Source: CAZMHJ01 sp964566075 (GTDB taxonomy: Bacteria; Patescibacteriota; Saccharimonadia; Saccharimonadales; CAIOMD01). Taken from it: a stretch of DNA of 64,000 bases. The translations under genes were made by a program, and so were the position numbers. The notes beneath the pieces were generated by a model. It did no database searches and had not been told where the DNA came from. It worked only from the letters and a program-made list of their open reading frames with translations. Numbering within the stretch: the stretch's first letter is position 1; each line of letters opens with the position of its first letter. Of the stretch, positions 1 through 9,340 are shown in pieces. The stretch is from the NCBI GenBank assembly GCA_964566075.1, contig CAZMHJ010000001.1, positions 62,001 to 126,000 on the forward strand, in the 5' to 3' direction.

Positions 1-3000
1 TGTTATCGCCTTTTGTGTTGTGCTAGGGTTATGGCCATTGCTCGGAATGGCGCGGGCAGCTTTTCTAACGCGTGCTTTCGGAGTGGTGAATGATTGTCGT
101 GCACCGGTCGGAGCATACGCTTTTGCTTCATCAGGAGTAACAATTCGTGCGCTATCTACTAGCAACTTTGCTTCTTGCATAACTACACCGGTTTTGTCAG
201 TGCCATTTACTTTTGCAGTTACTAAAATAATTTTTTCTTTATTCCAAACATCTGTCGTATCCTTAAAGACTGTCGGGAACACCACGAGTTCTCGTTCATC
301 ACCAACAATGTCCTCTAATTTTACGAATGCCATTGGTTGTCCGTTTTTAGTCGTAATTTGACGAATGTCATTGATAGTGCCACCAACGACAGCTGTTTTT
401 CCATCATTTTCTGGTATCACCTCTGCAAGCAAAACAGTTTGCTCGGTTAAGAAAGAATCGAATGCTTCGAGTGGGTGACTCGATAAATACAAACCAAGCA
501 ACTCGCGCTCCCATTGCAAATATTCGTGCTCACTATAGATTCCAGTACCAGTTGGAACTTCAATTAATATCTTTGGAGCGGTAACTTCATCACTATCGCC
601 AAACAAATCCGTTTGGCCAACTTTTTGTTCTTTATTGAGTTTTGCCGCCACTGCCAAAATGGTATCAAGGTGCTCAAGGAGCGCGCCGCGTTCAGCAAAC
701 CTATCAAATGCTCCGGCCTTAGTAAGACTTTCCCAGACTTTTTTATTGACGAGCCTATTATTAACTCTCGTAATAAAGTCTGCCAATGAGGTAAATTGCC
801 CACCCTCGTCGCGCGCCCTGATAATTTCGGCAACTGCGCCATGGCCAACATTTTTGACCGCATCCATGCCAAAACGGATTTGCATTGGTTCGTCTTTTGT
901 GTGGGGCACAACCGCAAATTCATGGAACGATTCATTGACGTCGGGTGGCAACACTTTAATACCCATGTGTTTACATTCGCTAATTTCAATTGCCAGACGA
1001 TCAGTATCATCATAGTCGCTGGTCATGACTGCCGCCATAAACGCAGCAGGGTAATGCGCTTTAAGATACGCAGTCCAGTACGCAATTAATGCATAGCACG
1101 CAGAGTGAGATTTATTAAAGGCATAGTCGGCAAAACCCATCAGGTCTTGCCAGAACTTTTCCATTACCTCACGTGGTACACCGCTATGCTCGACGCCGCC
1201 ATCTATAAACTGGACCTGCATTTTCTCCATGACATCGCGTTTTTTCTTACCAATTGCTTTACGAAGAGTGTCCGCCTCGCCACCAGTAAAGCCGCACACG
1301 TCCTTACTAATCTGCATCACCTGCTCTTGATACACTAAAACACCAAACGTCTTACCCAGCGCTGGCTCCATTGATGGGTGTGGCACACCAACCTCTTCAA
1401 GTCCATTCTTGCGCTTTACAAAGCTGTCAGTTAGACCAGCAGTGAGAGGGCCGGGACGGTATAACGCTGCCATGGCGATGATATCGTCAAAAACGGTTGG
1501 CTTTAGCTCACGTAAATAGCGTTTCATGCCAGAAGATTCAAGCTGAAAAACCCCTGTCGTGTCACCACGACCTAACAGCTGATAAGTTTTTTTATCATCA
1601 AGCGGCAGCGTATCAATATCGATATCTTTATCGTAGACGCGTTTAATAATACGCAAGGCGTTTTTTATTGTTGTTAAGTTTGACAGCCCTAAGAAGTCCA
1701 TTTTAAGTAGACCAAGTTCCTCTATAGGACCCATTGGATACTGTGTAGACACAACACCCTTTTGAGCCATCTCGAGCGGAACGAACTTAACGATTTCATC
1801 AGGCGCTATCACCACACCAGCAGCATGGATGCCATGGCTGCGTACTGTTCCTTCAAGCCGAATCGCCATATCAAATACCTGTTTGGCAGTTGGATTGCGC
1901 GCATACTCATCTTTCAGCTCAGCATTTTCTTGCAACGATTTTTCGAGTGGAATATGGCGACCTTGCACGGGTGGCGGTATCATCTTTGCTAAACGATCAG
2001 CATCGCCATATGGCACCTGTAACACTCGAGCAACATCTCGCACAGCTGCACGAGCAGCCATTCGACCAAAGGTAACAATATTAGCCACTCGGTCGCTGCC
2101 GTACTTTTCAACACAGTACTGTATAACTTCGTCACGGCGTGAATCTTGGATATCTATATCAATATCTGGCATGCTGATACGATCTGGGTTTAAGAAACGT
2201 TCAAAAAGTAGCTCGTACTTAAGTGGATCAAGTTCAGTAATTTTTAAACTGTAGGCAATAATTGAGCCTGCTGCACTGCCACGGCCAGGACCAAACACAA
2301 TACCATTATCCTTACCCCACTTAATAAAGTCCCAGATAATCAAAAAATAGCCGTTAAAGCCCATGGTATCGATAACACCTAGTTCGTAGGCAGCACGCTC
2401 TAAAATTTCTTTCGGTAGTGTTTTTTTGGCTTCTTCGATAGAAAGCTTGGTCGCCTCCTTTTCGGTTAACCCTCCGTAACGAAACGCTAGTCCTTTATAC
2501 ACCAGCTTATCAAGATAAGTTTTTTCAGTTTCACCGTCTGGTACGGGGAATTTTGGAATTAAAATTTTGCCGAGTTCAATCTCTATATTACATCGGTCGG
2601 CAATGGCTTTAGTGTTAGTAATAACATCGGGGTAATCATTACCCCATCGCTCGATAATTTCGTTTGGGTTAGTGACATGCAATGGGTAGTCACGCAAGCT
2701 CATTCTTTTTTCATCACTTAAATACGCACCCGTGCCCACACAGAGTAGAATTTCATGTGCTTCTTGATCCTCATGCTGTAAGTAGTGAGCATCACAGGTC
2801 ACAACAACGGGGATGTCGAGCTTTTTACCGAGTGCCAGCACTTTTTCGTTAATCGCCTGTTGCTCAGCGTTTGGAATAGGATTTTTGGGGTGGCCATGAT
2901 CTTGAATTTCAAGGTAGTATCTGTCGCCAAATATTTCCTTATACCAACTGGCAATTTTTTCTGCCTCTTTATCTTGGCCTTCTTTAAACGCATTACCGAC

Positions 3001-3453
3001 TTCACCACCCATGCAAGCACTGAGCGCAATAATGCCTTCGTTATACTGCTCGAGTAACTCGTGGTCGATGCGTGGAAAATAGTAATAGCCGTCAAGGTTA
3101 GCGATAGTCGATAGCCGCATCAAGTTTTGATACCCCGTCATATTCATGGCAAGTAGTATCAAGTGAAAACGATTTTTATCTTTTTGTGGGTCTTTGTCTG
3201 TATGTTTACGGGCAGCTACGTAGGTTTCAATACCAATAATTGGCTTAATACCTCGGGCTGTTGCTTCTTTATAGAATTCAATGGTGCCGCTCAGAGTACC
3301 GTGGTCAGTCATGGCGACCGCTTGCATGCCACTGTCTTTGACAAAATCGAGCAACGCGCCAATCTTAGTCAGCCCATCTAGTAAGCTGTACTGCGTATGG
3401 TTGTGCAAATGCACATAATCACTGGTCGCTAATGCGCCACCCGGTTTTGTCAT
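1..3453 (-). CDS. dnaE: DNA polymerase III alpha subunit, C-terminal end cut by window
   Basis: Replicative polymerase subunit that extends DNA at the fork. The frame is open from the ATG at 3453 to the window edge (1151 codons, no stop), so only the last part of the C-terminus is missing; DnaE proteins are usually about 1,100-1,200 residues. The N-terminus carries the PHP-domain motif HLHNHTQYSLLDG (about residues 15-27). The palm motif PDIDIDIQDSRRDEV, with the catalytic aspartates, lies near residue 430. A GMDAVKNVGHGA helix-hairpin-helix follows in the second half, then an OB-fold-like region before the edge. Start choice: ATG at 3453 gives MTKPGGALATSDYVHLHNH directly before the PHP motif. 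A strong terminator separates it from the gene upstream. Confidence 0.96.
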   Translation of the reverse strand, partial: MTKPGGALATSDYVHLHNHTQYSLLDGLTKIGALLDFVKDSGMQAVAMTDHGTLSGTIEFYKEATARGIKPIIGIETYVAARKHTDKDPQKDKNRFHLILLAMNMTGYQNLMRLSTIANLDGYYYFPRIDHELLEQYNEGIIALSACMGGEVGNAFKEGQDKEAEKIASWYKEIFGDRYYLEIQDHGHPKNPIPNAEQQAINEKVLALGKKLDIPVVVTCDAHYLQHEDQEAHEILLCVGTGAYLSDEKRMSLRDYPLHVTNPNEIIERWGNDYPDVITNTKAIADRCNIEIELGKILIPKFPVPDGETEKTYLDKLVYKGLAFRYGGLTEKEATKLSIEEAKKTLPKEILERAAYELGVIDTMGFNGYFLIIWDFIKWGKDNGIVFGPGRGSAAGSIIAYSLKITELDPLKYELLFERFLNPDRISMPDIDIDIQDSRRDEVIQYCVEKYGSDRVANIVTFGRMAARAAVRDVARVLQVPYGDADRLAKMIPPPVQGRHIPLEKSLQENAELKDEYARNPTAKQVFDMAIRLEGTVRSHGIHAAGVVIAPDEIVKFVPLEMAQKGVVSTQYPMGPIEELGLLKMDFLGLSNLTTIKNALRIIKRVYDKDIDIDTLPLDDKKTYQLLGRGDTTGVFQLESSGMKRYLRELKPTVFDDIIAMAALYRPGPLTAGLTDSFVKRKNGLEEVGVPHPSMEPALGKTFGVLVYQEQVMQISKDVCGFTGGEADTLRKAIGKKKRDVMEKMQVQFIDGGVEHSGVPREVMEKFWQDLMGFADYAFNKSHSACYALIAYWTAYLKAHYPAAFMAAVMTSDYDDTDRLAIEISECKHMGIKVLPPDVNESFHEFAVVPHTKDEPMQIRFGMDAVKNVGHGAVAEIIRARDEGGQFTSLADFITRVNNRLVNKKVWESLTKAGAFDRFAERGALLEHLDTILAVAAKLNKEQKVGQTDLFGDSDEVTAPKILIEVPTGTGIYSEHEYLQWERELLGLYLSSHPLEAFDSFLTEQTVLLAEVIPENDGKTAVVGGTINDIRQITTKNGQPMAFVKLEDIVGDERELVVFPTVFKDTTDVWNKEKIILVTAKVNGTDKTGVVMQEAKLLVDSARIVTPDEAKAYAPTGARQSFTTPKARVRKAARAIPSNGHNPSTTQKAIT

Positions 3454-3485
3454 GTACCCTCTCGTTCTTTGTTACTTCTTATTAT

Positions 3486-3518
3486 AAAAAACACTCGGTG
3501 ATTTACCGAGTGTTTTTT
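3486..3518 (-). terminator. Intrinsic terminator after the YtxH-like gene
   Basis: Perfect 14-bp inverted repeat (3486-3499 with 3505-3518) around a 5-nt loop. The arms are A/T-rich at the outer ends and ACTCGGT/ACCGAGT inside, so it can work in both directions. On the minus strand it ends the 3535-3945 transcript before dnaE. Confidence 0.85.
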
Positions 3519-3534
3519 GGTGTAAAATAAACTC

Positions 3535-3945
3535 TTAGTTATCTTTTAAGAAGTTTGCGAGTGCATCTTTCGCTTCGTTCGCGTTTTCTACTGCGCGGCG
3601 GAGTTCTGGATCATCTGCTTCACCATCTTTTACAGCTGCAAGAACAGCTTTAGCCTTGTACTGTGCGTCTTGTGCATTTTCTACAAGCGTATCAAGCTCT
3701 TTCTTGCCACGTGCGCTCAAGTTTTGAGCCTTCGCACGTGCTTGGTCTACAAGCACACTTATCTGAGCTTGCAATGCGTGAATCTTTTCCTGCGCAAGCT
3801 TAATTGCACGGTCGGTTGCATCTTTAATATCTTGACGGGTTTCTTTACCGCTCTTTGGTGCAGTTAGAATACCAGCTACGTAGCCAGCAACTAAACCAAC
3901 AGCTAAACCAACGACGACGTTCTTTGCTGTATCTTGTTTGCTCAT
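3535..3945 (-). CDS. YtxH-like small membrane-anchored coiled-coil protein
   Basis: A 136-residue protein beginning MSKQDTAKNVVVGLAVGLVA. One hydrophobic glycine-rich segment (about residues 8-28) is followed by the TAPKSGKETRQDIKDATDRA motif typical of the YtxH/gas-vesicle-like (DUF883-like) family, then a long helical charged region predicted to be coiled coil. Such proteins are usually stress-associated and of unknown biochemical role. The start at 3945 is chosen over a longer in-frame ATG because AAAGGAGTTA lies just upstream of it. It is the second gene of a pair with the small membrane protein at 3971-4222. Confidence 0.8.
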   Translation of the reverse strand: MSKQDTAKNVVVGLAVGLVAGYVAGILTAPKSGKETRQDIKDATDRAIKLAQEKIHALQAQISVLVDQARAKAQNLSARGKKELDTLVENAQDAQYKAKAVLAAVKDGEADDPELRRAVENANEAKDALANFLKDN

Positions 3946-3970
3946 GGTAATAACTCCTTTACCCTTTAGT

Positions 3971-4222
3971 TTATTTGCGTCGAGCGCCTTGTACCGCACC
4001 CAAGATCACTTTAAGCATTGCAGCCGGACCGGCAGCATCCTTTAGTGACGTACTAAAAGACTCAACATTACCAACTATTACTTCGGCACTATCAGCGACA
4101 TTATTCGCCTTGCGCATAAACCGTATGATAAGGCTTGTAGCAATAATTGCAAGCACAAGAAATATCGCTAGGGTTACTGACAAGATAATAACTAATATGC
4201 CATATGCATCATTTGGATTCAT
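3971..4222 (-). CDS. Small single-pass membrane protein, unknown function
   Basis: An 83-residue protein: short N-terminus, one strong transmembrane helix (about residues 8-34, ILVIILSVTLAIFLVLAIIA), then an amphipathic, Ala/Ser-rich soluble helix ending in a basic tail GARRK. It resembles DUF948-like partners that often precede YtxH-like genes, but the match is by architecture only. It lies directly upstream of the YtxH-like gene with room only for that gene's ribosome site, so the two are probably co-transcribed and act together at the envelope. Confidence 0.65.
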   Translation of the reverse strand: MNPNDAYGILVIILSVTLAIFLVLAIIATSLIIRFMRKANNVADSAEVIVGNVESFSTSLKDAAGPAAMLKVILGAVQGARRK

Positions 4223-4244
4223 AATGACCTAATTATACCATGTT

Positions 4245-5123
4245 TTATTGATTTAGTCTAGTCTTTATATATTCTTTAAAATTTGGCCCTAGTTTTGGGT
4301 CAGCCAAGGCGTGGTCAACGATGGCCCTAAGGTAGCGCATTTTATCACCCGCATCATGATACACACCCTCAATAAAGCGACCGTCCACCTTACCTTGCTT
4401 TGCAAGCTCATTGATACTATCTGCGAGCACAATTTCACCACCGTGACCTATTTTTTCTTGCAATACAATCGGCAAAATATCAGATGTTAACAGGTAACCG
4501 CCAACTGCAGCAAAGTTAGATGGTGCATTTTCTGGGCCCGGTTTTTCTACAAGTTGTGACACGTTAAATGTCCGGTCATCAAGCCTATCGGCAATATCTG
4601 CAATGCCGTATTTACTAGTATCTTTTGGTTCAACTTCGATTAAGGAGATTACCGAGTTACCGGTTCGTTCATACACTTCTAATAATTGTTTTGCGTGTGG
4701 CACTTCACTTCTAAAAAAATCATCGGCAAAGAACATATAAAACGGTTCTTCATCGCTGAGTAAATGCGAGGCATTAATGAGAGGGCGGGCATTACCCTTT
4801 GGCGTTCCTTTTTGGCGCAAATACACAAAGTTTGCGAGCTCGGCAATCTGCCTAATCTCGTCAGCTAGTTCGTCTTTACCCTTTGCGCGAAGCTCGTTCT
4901 CAAGTTCGTCCGATCGATCAAAATGGTCTTCTATCGCCCGCTTTGTGCTACCGGTCACGATAATAACATCGGTGACTCCACTCGCAACCAGTTGCTCAAC
5001 AATAATCTGGATTACCGGCTTATCGATAATCGGCAGCATTTCTTTTGGCATGGCTTTGGTTTGCGGCAAAAAACGCGTACCAAGCCCCGCTGCAGCAATA
5101 ATTGCTTTAGTTGGTTTTTTCAT
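4245..5123 (-). CDS. galU: UTP-glucose-1-phosphate uridylyltransferase
   Basis: Makes UDP-glucose from UTP and glucose-1-phosphate for surface glycans. The nucleotide-binding signature AAGLGTRFLPQTKAMPKE is at residues 10-27, the metal-binding ADD at about 133-135, and the EKPGPENAPS substrate loop near 197; 292 residues is normal for bacterial GalU. The start at 5123 (MKKPTKAIIAAAG) is preferred to the upstream ATG at 5150 because GGGAGC sits 8-13 nt before it. It overlaps the Nudix gene by 17 bp, so the two are translationally linked. Confidence 0.93.
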   Translation of the reverse strand: MKKPTKAIIAAAGLGTRFLPQTKAMPKEMLPIIDKPVIQIIVEQLVASGVTDVIIVTGSTKRAIEDHFDRSDELENELRAKGKDELADEIRQIAELANFVYLRQKGTPKGNARPLINASHLLSDEEPFYMFFADDFFRSEVPHAKQLLEVYERTGNSVISLIEVEPKDTSKYGIADIADRLDDRTFNVSQLVEKPGPENAPSNFAAVGGYLLTSDILPIVLQEKIGHGGEIVLADSINELAKQGKVDGRFIEGVYHDAGDKMRYLRAIVDHALADPKLGPNFKEYIKTRLNQ

Positions 5124-5664
5124 TACTTTGTAGCTCCCTGAGCTCATCAATTGCTAATAGCACACCAGCGCTATCACTCATTTTAAAGTTCTTTGCATTA
5201 CCAATAAGCTCATCAATTGCAATCTCAATGGCTTCTGTAAACTCTGTGTCGTCGTTATGAGTGTCACCAACTTTGTAACATTCAATAGCCAGAAAATAAT
5301 GATTTATAGCATTCGTGTAGGCATCTCTACATACTTTACCCAGATACTGAAGTGGCTTATCGGTTGTATAGCCCGTTTCTTCTTCGAACTCACGCTTTGC
5401 CGCCTCTTCTGGCACTTCGCCTGCTTCAAGAAATCCACCGGGTAGTTCGTCGAATATTTCTTCTGGCCCAACTCTAAACTGACGAGCTACGACAACCTTT
5501 AATGCTTTCGTGAGGCCAATAACCGCTATGTTCTGCGAGCTTTCAAGGCCAACGGTTGTAAATGTCTCGGTTTGACCATTTGGCAGTACAAATGTTTTAT
5601 CGACTAACCTACGAAAACCAACTTTGTGAAGTGTTGTCGGCTCTGCACGCTCCCATCGTTCCAT
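5107..5664 (-). CDS. Nudix hydrolase, ADP-ribose pyrophosphatase type
   Basis: A 185-residue Nudix protein. The Nudix box runs from GGFLEAGE (residues 76-83) to REFEEETG (91-98), with all metal-binding glutamates present. The N-terminal beta-strand region plus RQFR before the box resembles ADP-ribose/ADP-sugar pyrophosphatases (NudF-like). The substrate is inferred, not shown. It lies between gatB (4 bp away) and galU (17-bp overlap). Position next to galU fits a sugar-nucleotide housekeeping role. Confidence 0.85.
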   Translation of the reverse strand: MERWERAEPTTLHKVGFRRLVDKTFVLPNGQTETFTTVGLESSQNIAVIGLTKALKVVVARQFRVGPEEIFDELPGGFLEAGEVPEEAAKREFEEETGYTTDKPLQYLGKVCRDAYTNAINHYFLAIECYKVGDTHNDDTEFTEAIEIAIDELIGNAKNFKMSDSAGVLLAIDELRELQSNEKTN

Positions 5665-5668
5665 GGTG

Positions 5669-7129
5669 TTACACTCCCAATTGTTTTTTTATAAGATCTT
5701 GGACTTTTGCAGGGTTGGCGCGGCCTTGGCTCAACTTCATAACTTGACCAACCAAAAAACCGATTGCTTTCATTTCGCCATTGCGTACATCGTCGGCTGC
5801 CTTTTCGTTTTCACTCAGTACTTGTTCGACAATCATCACAAGCTCGCTGTCGTCAGAAATCTGTAATAGATTTTTTTCTTTAGCAACTATCTCTGGTTCA
5901 GACTTATTAGTAATAATCTCACCCAAAATTTCTTTGGCAGCAGTTGAGCTGAGCTTATTTTCATCTACCATAGAGGCTAGTTTTACGAGCAGAGTCTGCG
6001 CCTCTGAAACCTGAGCCCAGCTAAGCTTTCCGTCGCCAACGTTACGCTGAAGTTCGCCAAGACACCAGTTCGCAATCGTACGAGCCGTTTTTGTATCATG
6101 TGCCTCTGTTGTATATCGCAACATGTCAGCAAGCTCAGGTTCCTCGAGAATGGTATTAATCTGTGCTGTATCGAGACCAAACGCACCAAAGCGTTCGCGT
6201 AGCGCAGGTGGAAGTAGTGGCATCGTTTCGGCGGTAGCTGTAACGACCGTTTTATCGATAGTAATCGGTGGAATATCAGGGTCGGGAAAATATCGATAAT
6301 CGTGTGCGTCTTCTTTACTTCGTTGGCTAAAGGTCTTTTGGCTATCATCGTCCCAACCACGCGTTTCTTGTACGATGGTTTCACCTTTTTCGAGTGCATC
6401 TATTTGGCGCTTAATTTCGTACTCAACGGCTTTTTCAACACTTCGAAAACTGTTTAGATTCTTGGTTTCAGTACGAGTACCCATGGCTGTCGGGTCCGTG
6501 CTGACACTCACGTTGACATCAAAGCGCATATTGCCATGATATAAATCAGCCTCTGAAACATCGGCGTACTTCATTAACAAATATAGTTCGTGTGCGTAAG
6601 CACGAGCTTCTTCGGCAGTATGTATATCTGGCTCCGACACAATTTCGAGCAGTGGTGTGCCTGCACGATTCAAATCAACAAGTGAATAATCAGTGCCTGC
6701 AGGATGCGTACTCTTACCAGCATCTGCCTCAAGATGGGCTCGGGTTATGCGAACCGTTACGTATGAACCATCATCGAGTGGAGCTTCTACAACACCAGCC
6801 CCCACTACCGGTCGCTCAAATTGCGTTATCTGATAACCAAGTGGTAAATCAGGGTAAAAATAGTGCTTACGGTCAAAATGACTGACTTCAGCAATTTCTG
6901 CCCTCAGCGCCAGTCCGGCACGGATTGCTAGCGTAACCGCTTCGCCGTTTAAAACCGGTAGTGTACCCGGCATACCAACGCAAAGAGGACTTATGAGCGT
7001 ATTTGGGGCAGCATCACGAGCGTCATTATTTACACCTGCAAAGAGTTTGGTCTTTGTCTTTAACTGTACATGGCACTCAATACCTATCGTTGGGTAGTAT
7101 TTACCTTTTACTACATATTTCTCGTCCAT
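5669..7129 (-). CDS. gatB: Asp-tRNA(Asn)/Glu-tRNA(Gln) amidotransferase subunit B
   Basis: Binds mischarged Glu-tRNA(Gln) or Asp-tRNA(Asn), phosphorylates the amino acid and converts it to the amide with ammonia from GatA. 486 residues is the normal size. Clear family blocks are IGIECHVQLKTKTKLF near the start, HFDRKHYFYPDLPLGYQITQ (signature) near residue 85, and DYRYFPDPD in the middle. The C-terminal Yqey-type helical tail ends AKVQDLIKKQL. The start ATG shares one base with the stop of the preceding gene (TAATG), so it is translationally coupled. Confidence 0.97.
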   Translation of the reverse strand: MDEKYVVKGKYYPTIGIECHVQLKTKTKLFAGVNNDARDAAPNTLISPLCVGMPGTLPVLNGEAVTLAIRAGLALRAEIAEVSHFDRKHYFYPDLPLGYQITQFERPVVGAGVVEAPLDDGSYVTVRITRAHLEADAGKSTHPAGTDYSLVDLNRAGTPLLEIVSEPDIHTAEEARAYAHELYLLMKYADVSEADLYHGNMRFDVNVSVSTDPTAMGTRTETKNLNSFRSVEKAVEYEIKRQIDALEKGETIVQETRGWDDDSQKTFSQRSKEDAHDYRYFPDPDIPPITIDKTVVTATAETMPLLPPALRERFGAFGLDTAQINTILEEPELADMLRYTTEAHDTKTARTIANWCLGELQRNVGDGKLSWAQVSEAQTLLVKLASMVDENKLSSTAAKEILGEIITNKSEPEIVAKEKNLLQISDDSELVMIVEQVLSENEKAADDVRNGEMKAIGFLVGQVMKLSQGRANPAKVQDLIKKQLGV

Positions 7130-7536
7130 TACAGTACCCCTAAATCCTTAAAGGTTTTATAGTAGCCCTGTAGTGCAGTTTTCATCTGTTTTTCGGTAGG
7201 CTCGTGCATGGTTTCGTGGACGATTTTGTTACGTAGTTTGTGGGCATTCCAGACTTCGTCACGGTGTTGTAATTTAGCTTTTGCACCAATAAGTCGTTCG
7301 GCCATCGTGTTGCCACTGTAACCAAGGCATTTGAGTGCTTCGTCTAACAGCTTGTCAGCATGCACAATGCTCATAGGCTGGGTTTTCTTATCTTTAAAAA
7401 GCAACATCACGTCGTTCCACTCATTTTTGAAATGTTCTTTATCGATGCCTTTTGGCGGGGTTCGGCCAATCAAACTAATAATAACCAAAATAACAACAGC
7501 GGCAACGATAATTGCAATGGTGGCACCTATACTCAT
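7129..7536 (-). CDS. Small membrane-anchored protein within the gat operon, unknown
   Basis: A 135-residue protein with an N-terminal transmembrane anchor (residues 4-24, ATIAIIVAAVVILVIISLIG) and a soluble helical domain containing HADKLLDEALKCLGYSGNTMAERL and WNAHKLRNKIVHE. The latter resembles a HEPN/DUF86-like helical arrangement (Lys-x-Arg-Asn then His), but this is only a resemblance. The gene lies between gatA (4-bp overlap) and gatB (1-bp overlap), so the three are translated as a unit. No function can be assigned. Confidence 0.7.
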   Translation of the reverse strand: MSIGATIAIIVAAVVILVIISLIGRTPPKGIDKEHFKNEWNDVMLLFKDKKTQPMSIVHADKLLDEALKCLGYSGNTMAERLIGAKAKLQHRDEVWNAHKLRNKIVHETMHEPTEKQMKTALQGYYKTFKDLGVL

Positions 7537-8954
7537 ACTGCGAACTCCTCGTAGGCTTTAGCGAGTGCAAGTAGTTGTTTATCACCATGTTGTGGCGCCA
7601 TAAGCTGTAGGCCAACTGGCAAACCATTACTCTCGCCTGCCGGTACACTTATTGACGGATTGCCGACAAGGTTGACGGCAACAGTCATAATATCGGCTAA
7701 ATACATCTGCAGTGGGTCATCAGCATTCTCCCCCAGCTTAAAAGCGGTCATAGGTGCGGTTGGGCCAAGCAAGAAATCAACGTCCTTAAACGTTTCGGCA
7801 AATTCATTAATTAATTTTGTGCGAACCGTCTGAGCTTTCTTGTAATAGGCATCATAGTAACCGCTGCTCAGCACATAGGTGCCAATCATAATACGACGCT
7901 TGTTTTCGGCTTCAAAGCCTCGTTCGCGCGCTTCTTCGTAGCTTTCATCGAGGTCTTTGGCATTAGGCACCGCCAACCCGTAGCGCTGACCGTCATATCG
8001 ACTCAGATTACTACTTACCTCGGCTGGAACAATAATGTAATAGCAAGCGAGCGCGAGTTTGAGTGAAGGCATACTAACCTCAACAATCTCCGCACCGGCT
8101 TTTTTGAACTTTTCAATTGCTGCTTCAATTTGTGTCTTAACACCAGCATCAAGTCCTTCACCAAAATATTCTTTAATAACCCCTATTTTCTTACCCGCAA
8201 GGTCTAGCTTTGGAGCATCATAACTTTCGGTATCTCTTTCGATAGTTGTGCCATCAAGTACATCACGACCACTCATAACGTCAAGTACAATAGCAGCGTC
8301 TTCTGCGCTGCGGGTAAGTGGACCGATAACATCTGTTGAGCTAGCCATGGCAACAACACCATAACGTGAAACTAACCCATACGTAGGTTTTAGACCCACG
8401 ACGCCACAAAAGCTGGCTGGCAAACGAATTGAGCCACCAGTGTCGGTACCAAGCGCAAACGGCACAATATCAAGCGCTACCGCAGCGCCAGAACCACCAG
8501 ACGAACCACCTGGTACACGAGTTTTATCATGCGGGTTAAGGGTTGGGCCAAAGCCACTGTTTTCGGTTGAAGAACCATGCGCAAAGGCATCAAGATTGGC
8601 CTTTGCGACCATAATGGCGCCTTCTGCCTCTAGCTTTTCGATTGCGGTTGCCTGAAATGGAGCCTCAAACGGCTCTAAAATATGACTCGCGGCAGTTGTT
8701 TTGGTGTCTAGGGTCAAAAAGTTATCTTTCGCAATAAAAGGTACACCAGCAAGTCGACCAACTTTTTTGCCAGCTTTTACATCAGCATCAATTTGAGTTG
8801 CTCGTTCTAGCGCACGTTTTTCGGCTGTTTGTAGCACAACATGATATTCATCCGTTTCTTGAATACGTGCTAAGGCCTTTTTGACGTTATCAACAGCCGA
8901 AACTTTGCCAGCCTGTACGTCGGTGACTATTCCTTTTATTGACGCCCAGCTCAT
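7533..8954 (-). CDS. gatA: Asp-tRNA(Asn)/Glu-tRNA(Gln) amidotransferase subunit A
   Basis: Glutaminase subunit that releases ammonia for GatB. The amidase-signature catalytic triad is visible as Lys76 (FIAKDN), the cis-serine Ser151 (GGSSGGSGAAV) and the nucleophile Ser175 (TDTGGSIRLP). The Ser-Ser spacing of 24 residues equals the family norm. 473 residues is normal length. It overlaps gatC and the following membrane gene by 4 bp each, so subunit synthesis is coupled. Presence of gatCAB implies indirect Gln (and possibly Asn) charging. Confidence 0.97.
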   Translation of the reverse strand: MSWASIKGIVTDVQAGKVSAVDNVKKALARIQETDEYHVVLQTAEKRALERATQIDADVKAGKKVGRLAGVPFIAKDNFLTLDTKTTAASHILEPFEAPFQATAIEKLEAEGAIMVAKANLDAFAHGSSTENSGFGPTLNPHDKTRVPGGSSGGSGAAVALDIVPFALGTDTGGSIRLPASFCGVVGLKPTYGLVSRYGVVAMASSTDVIGPLTRSAEDAAIVLDVMSGRDVLDGTTIERDTESYDAPKLDLAGKKIGVIKEYFGEGLDAGVKTQIEAAIEKFKKAGAEIVEVSMPSLKLALACYYIIVPAEVSSNLSRYDGQRYGLAVPNAKDLDESYEEARERGFEAENKRRIMIGTYVLSSGYYDAYYKKAQTVRTKLINEFAETFKDVDFLLGPTAPMTAFKLGENADDPLQMYLADIMTVAVNLVGNPSISVPAGESNGLPVGLQLMAPQHGDKQLLALAKAYEEFAV

Positions 8955-9244
8955 CCAATCATCCTTTTAACCTTAAATAGGTTGTCCTGTTGGGCAGGAG
9001 CATTTTTAAGCAGATCTTGGGGCTTAACACCGTAATCAATTTCTTCGTCTGCACGCACTACATTCTGCAAACCTGTCACTTGGCTTGTTGGTTCTAAACC
9101 AGCTACATCAACATCTTGTAATTGTTCAACATAGGCCAAGATTGCGCTTAATTCATCTTGGTATTTGGCAACTTCTTCGTCAGTCAATCGTAAACGGCAC
9201 AAGCGAGCAAGCTTACGTATATCCGCAGCACTAAATTTTGTCAT
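8951..9244 (-). CDS. gatC: Asp-tRNA(Asn)/Glu-tRNA(Gln) amidotransferase subunit C
   Basis: A 97-residue stabilising subunit of the GatCAB complex. The N-terminal helix motif IRKLARLCRLRLTDEE and the central ILAYVEQLQDVDVAGLEP are family hallmarks; the C-terminal arm wraps GatA. It is the first gene of the gat operon. No Shine-Dalgarno is seen. A TATACT hexamer at 9253-9258 ends 8 nt before the ATG, which suggests a leaderless mRNA. Confidence 0.93.
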   Translation of the reverse strand: MTKFSAADIRKLARLCRLRLTDEEVAKYQDELSAILAYVEQLQDVDVAGLEPTSQVTGLQNVVRADEEIDYGVKPQDLLKNAPAQQDNLFKVKRMIG

Positions 9245-9252
9245 CGTAATTA

Positions 9253-9258
9253 AGTATA
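9253..9258 (-). promoter_or_regulatory. -10 element for gatC, near-leaderless
   Basis: TATACT on the minus strand, 8 nt before the gatC ATG, with no ribosome-binding site between. The expected transcription start falls at or next to the start codon. Confidence 0.55.
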
Positions 9259-9309
9259 CCCCGCCGTAAAAGCCGTCAGCAAGGGGTAAAAATTACAAAC
9301 TGGCCATTT

Positions 9310-9338
9310 TAGACTTTTTATTCAACTTATGGTAAAAT
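9310..9338 (+). promoter_or_regulatory. Promoter of the lytic transglycosylase gene
   Basis: TAGACT (9310-9315) and TAAAAT (9333-9338) are separated by 17 bp, a normal -35/-10 arrangement. Transcription would start near 9345, giving a leader of about 160 nt. Confidence 0.6.
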
Positions 9339-9340
9339 AG

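Noticed and set aside
564..1089. Several open frames opposite or shifted within dnaE
   Set aside because: They lie wholly inside the conserved polymerase gene and encode low-complexity products without family motifs.
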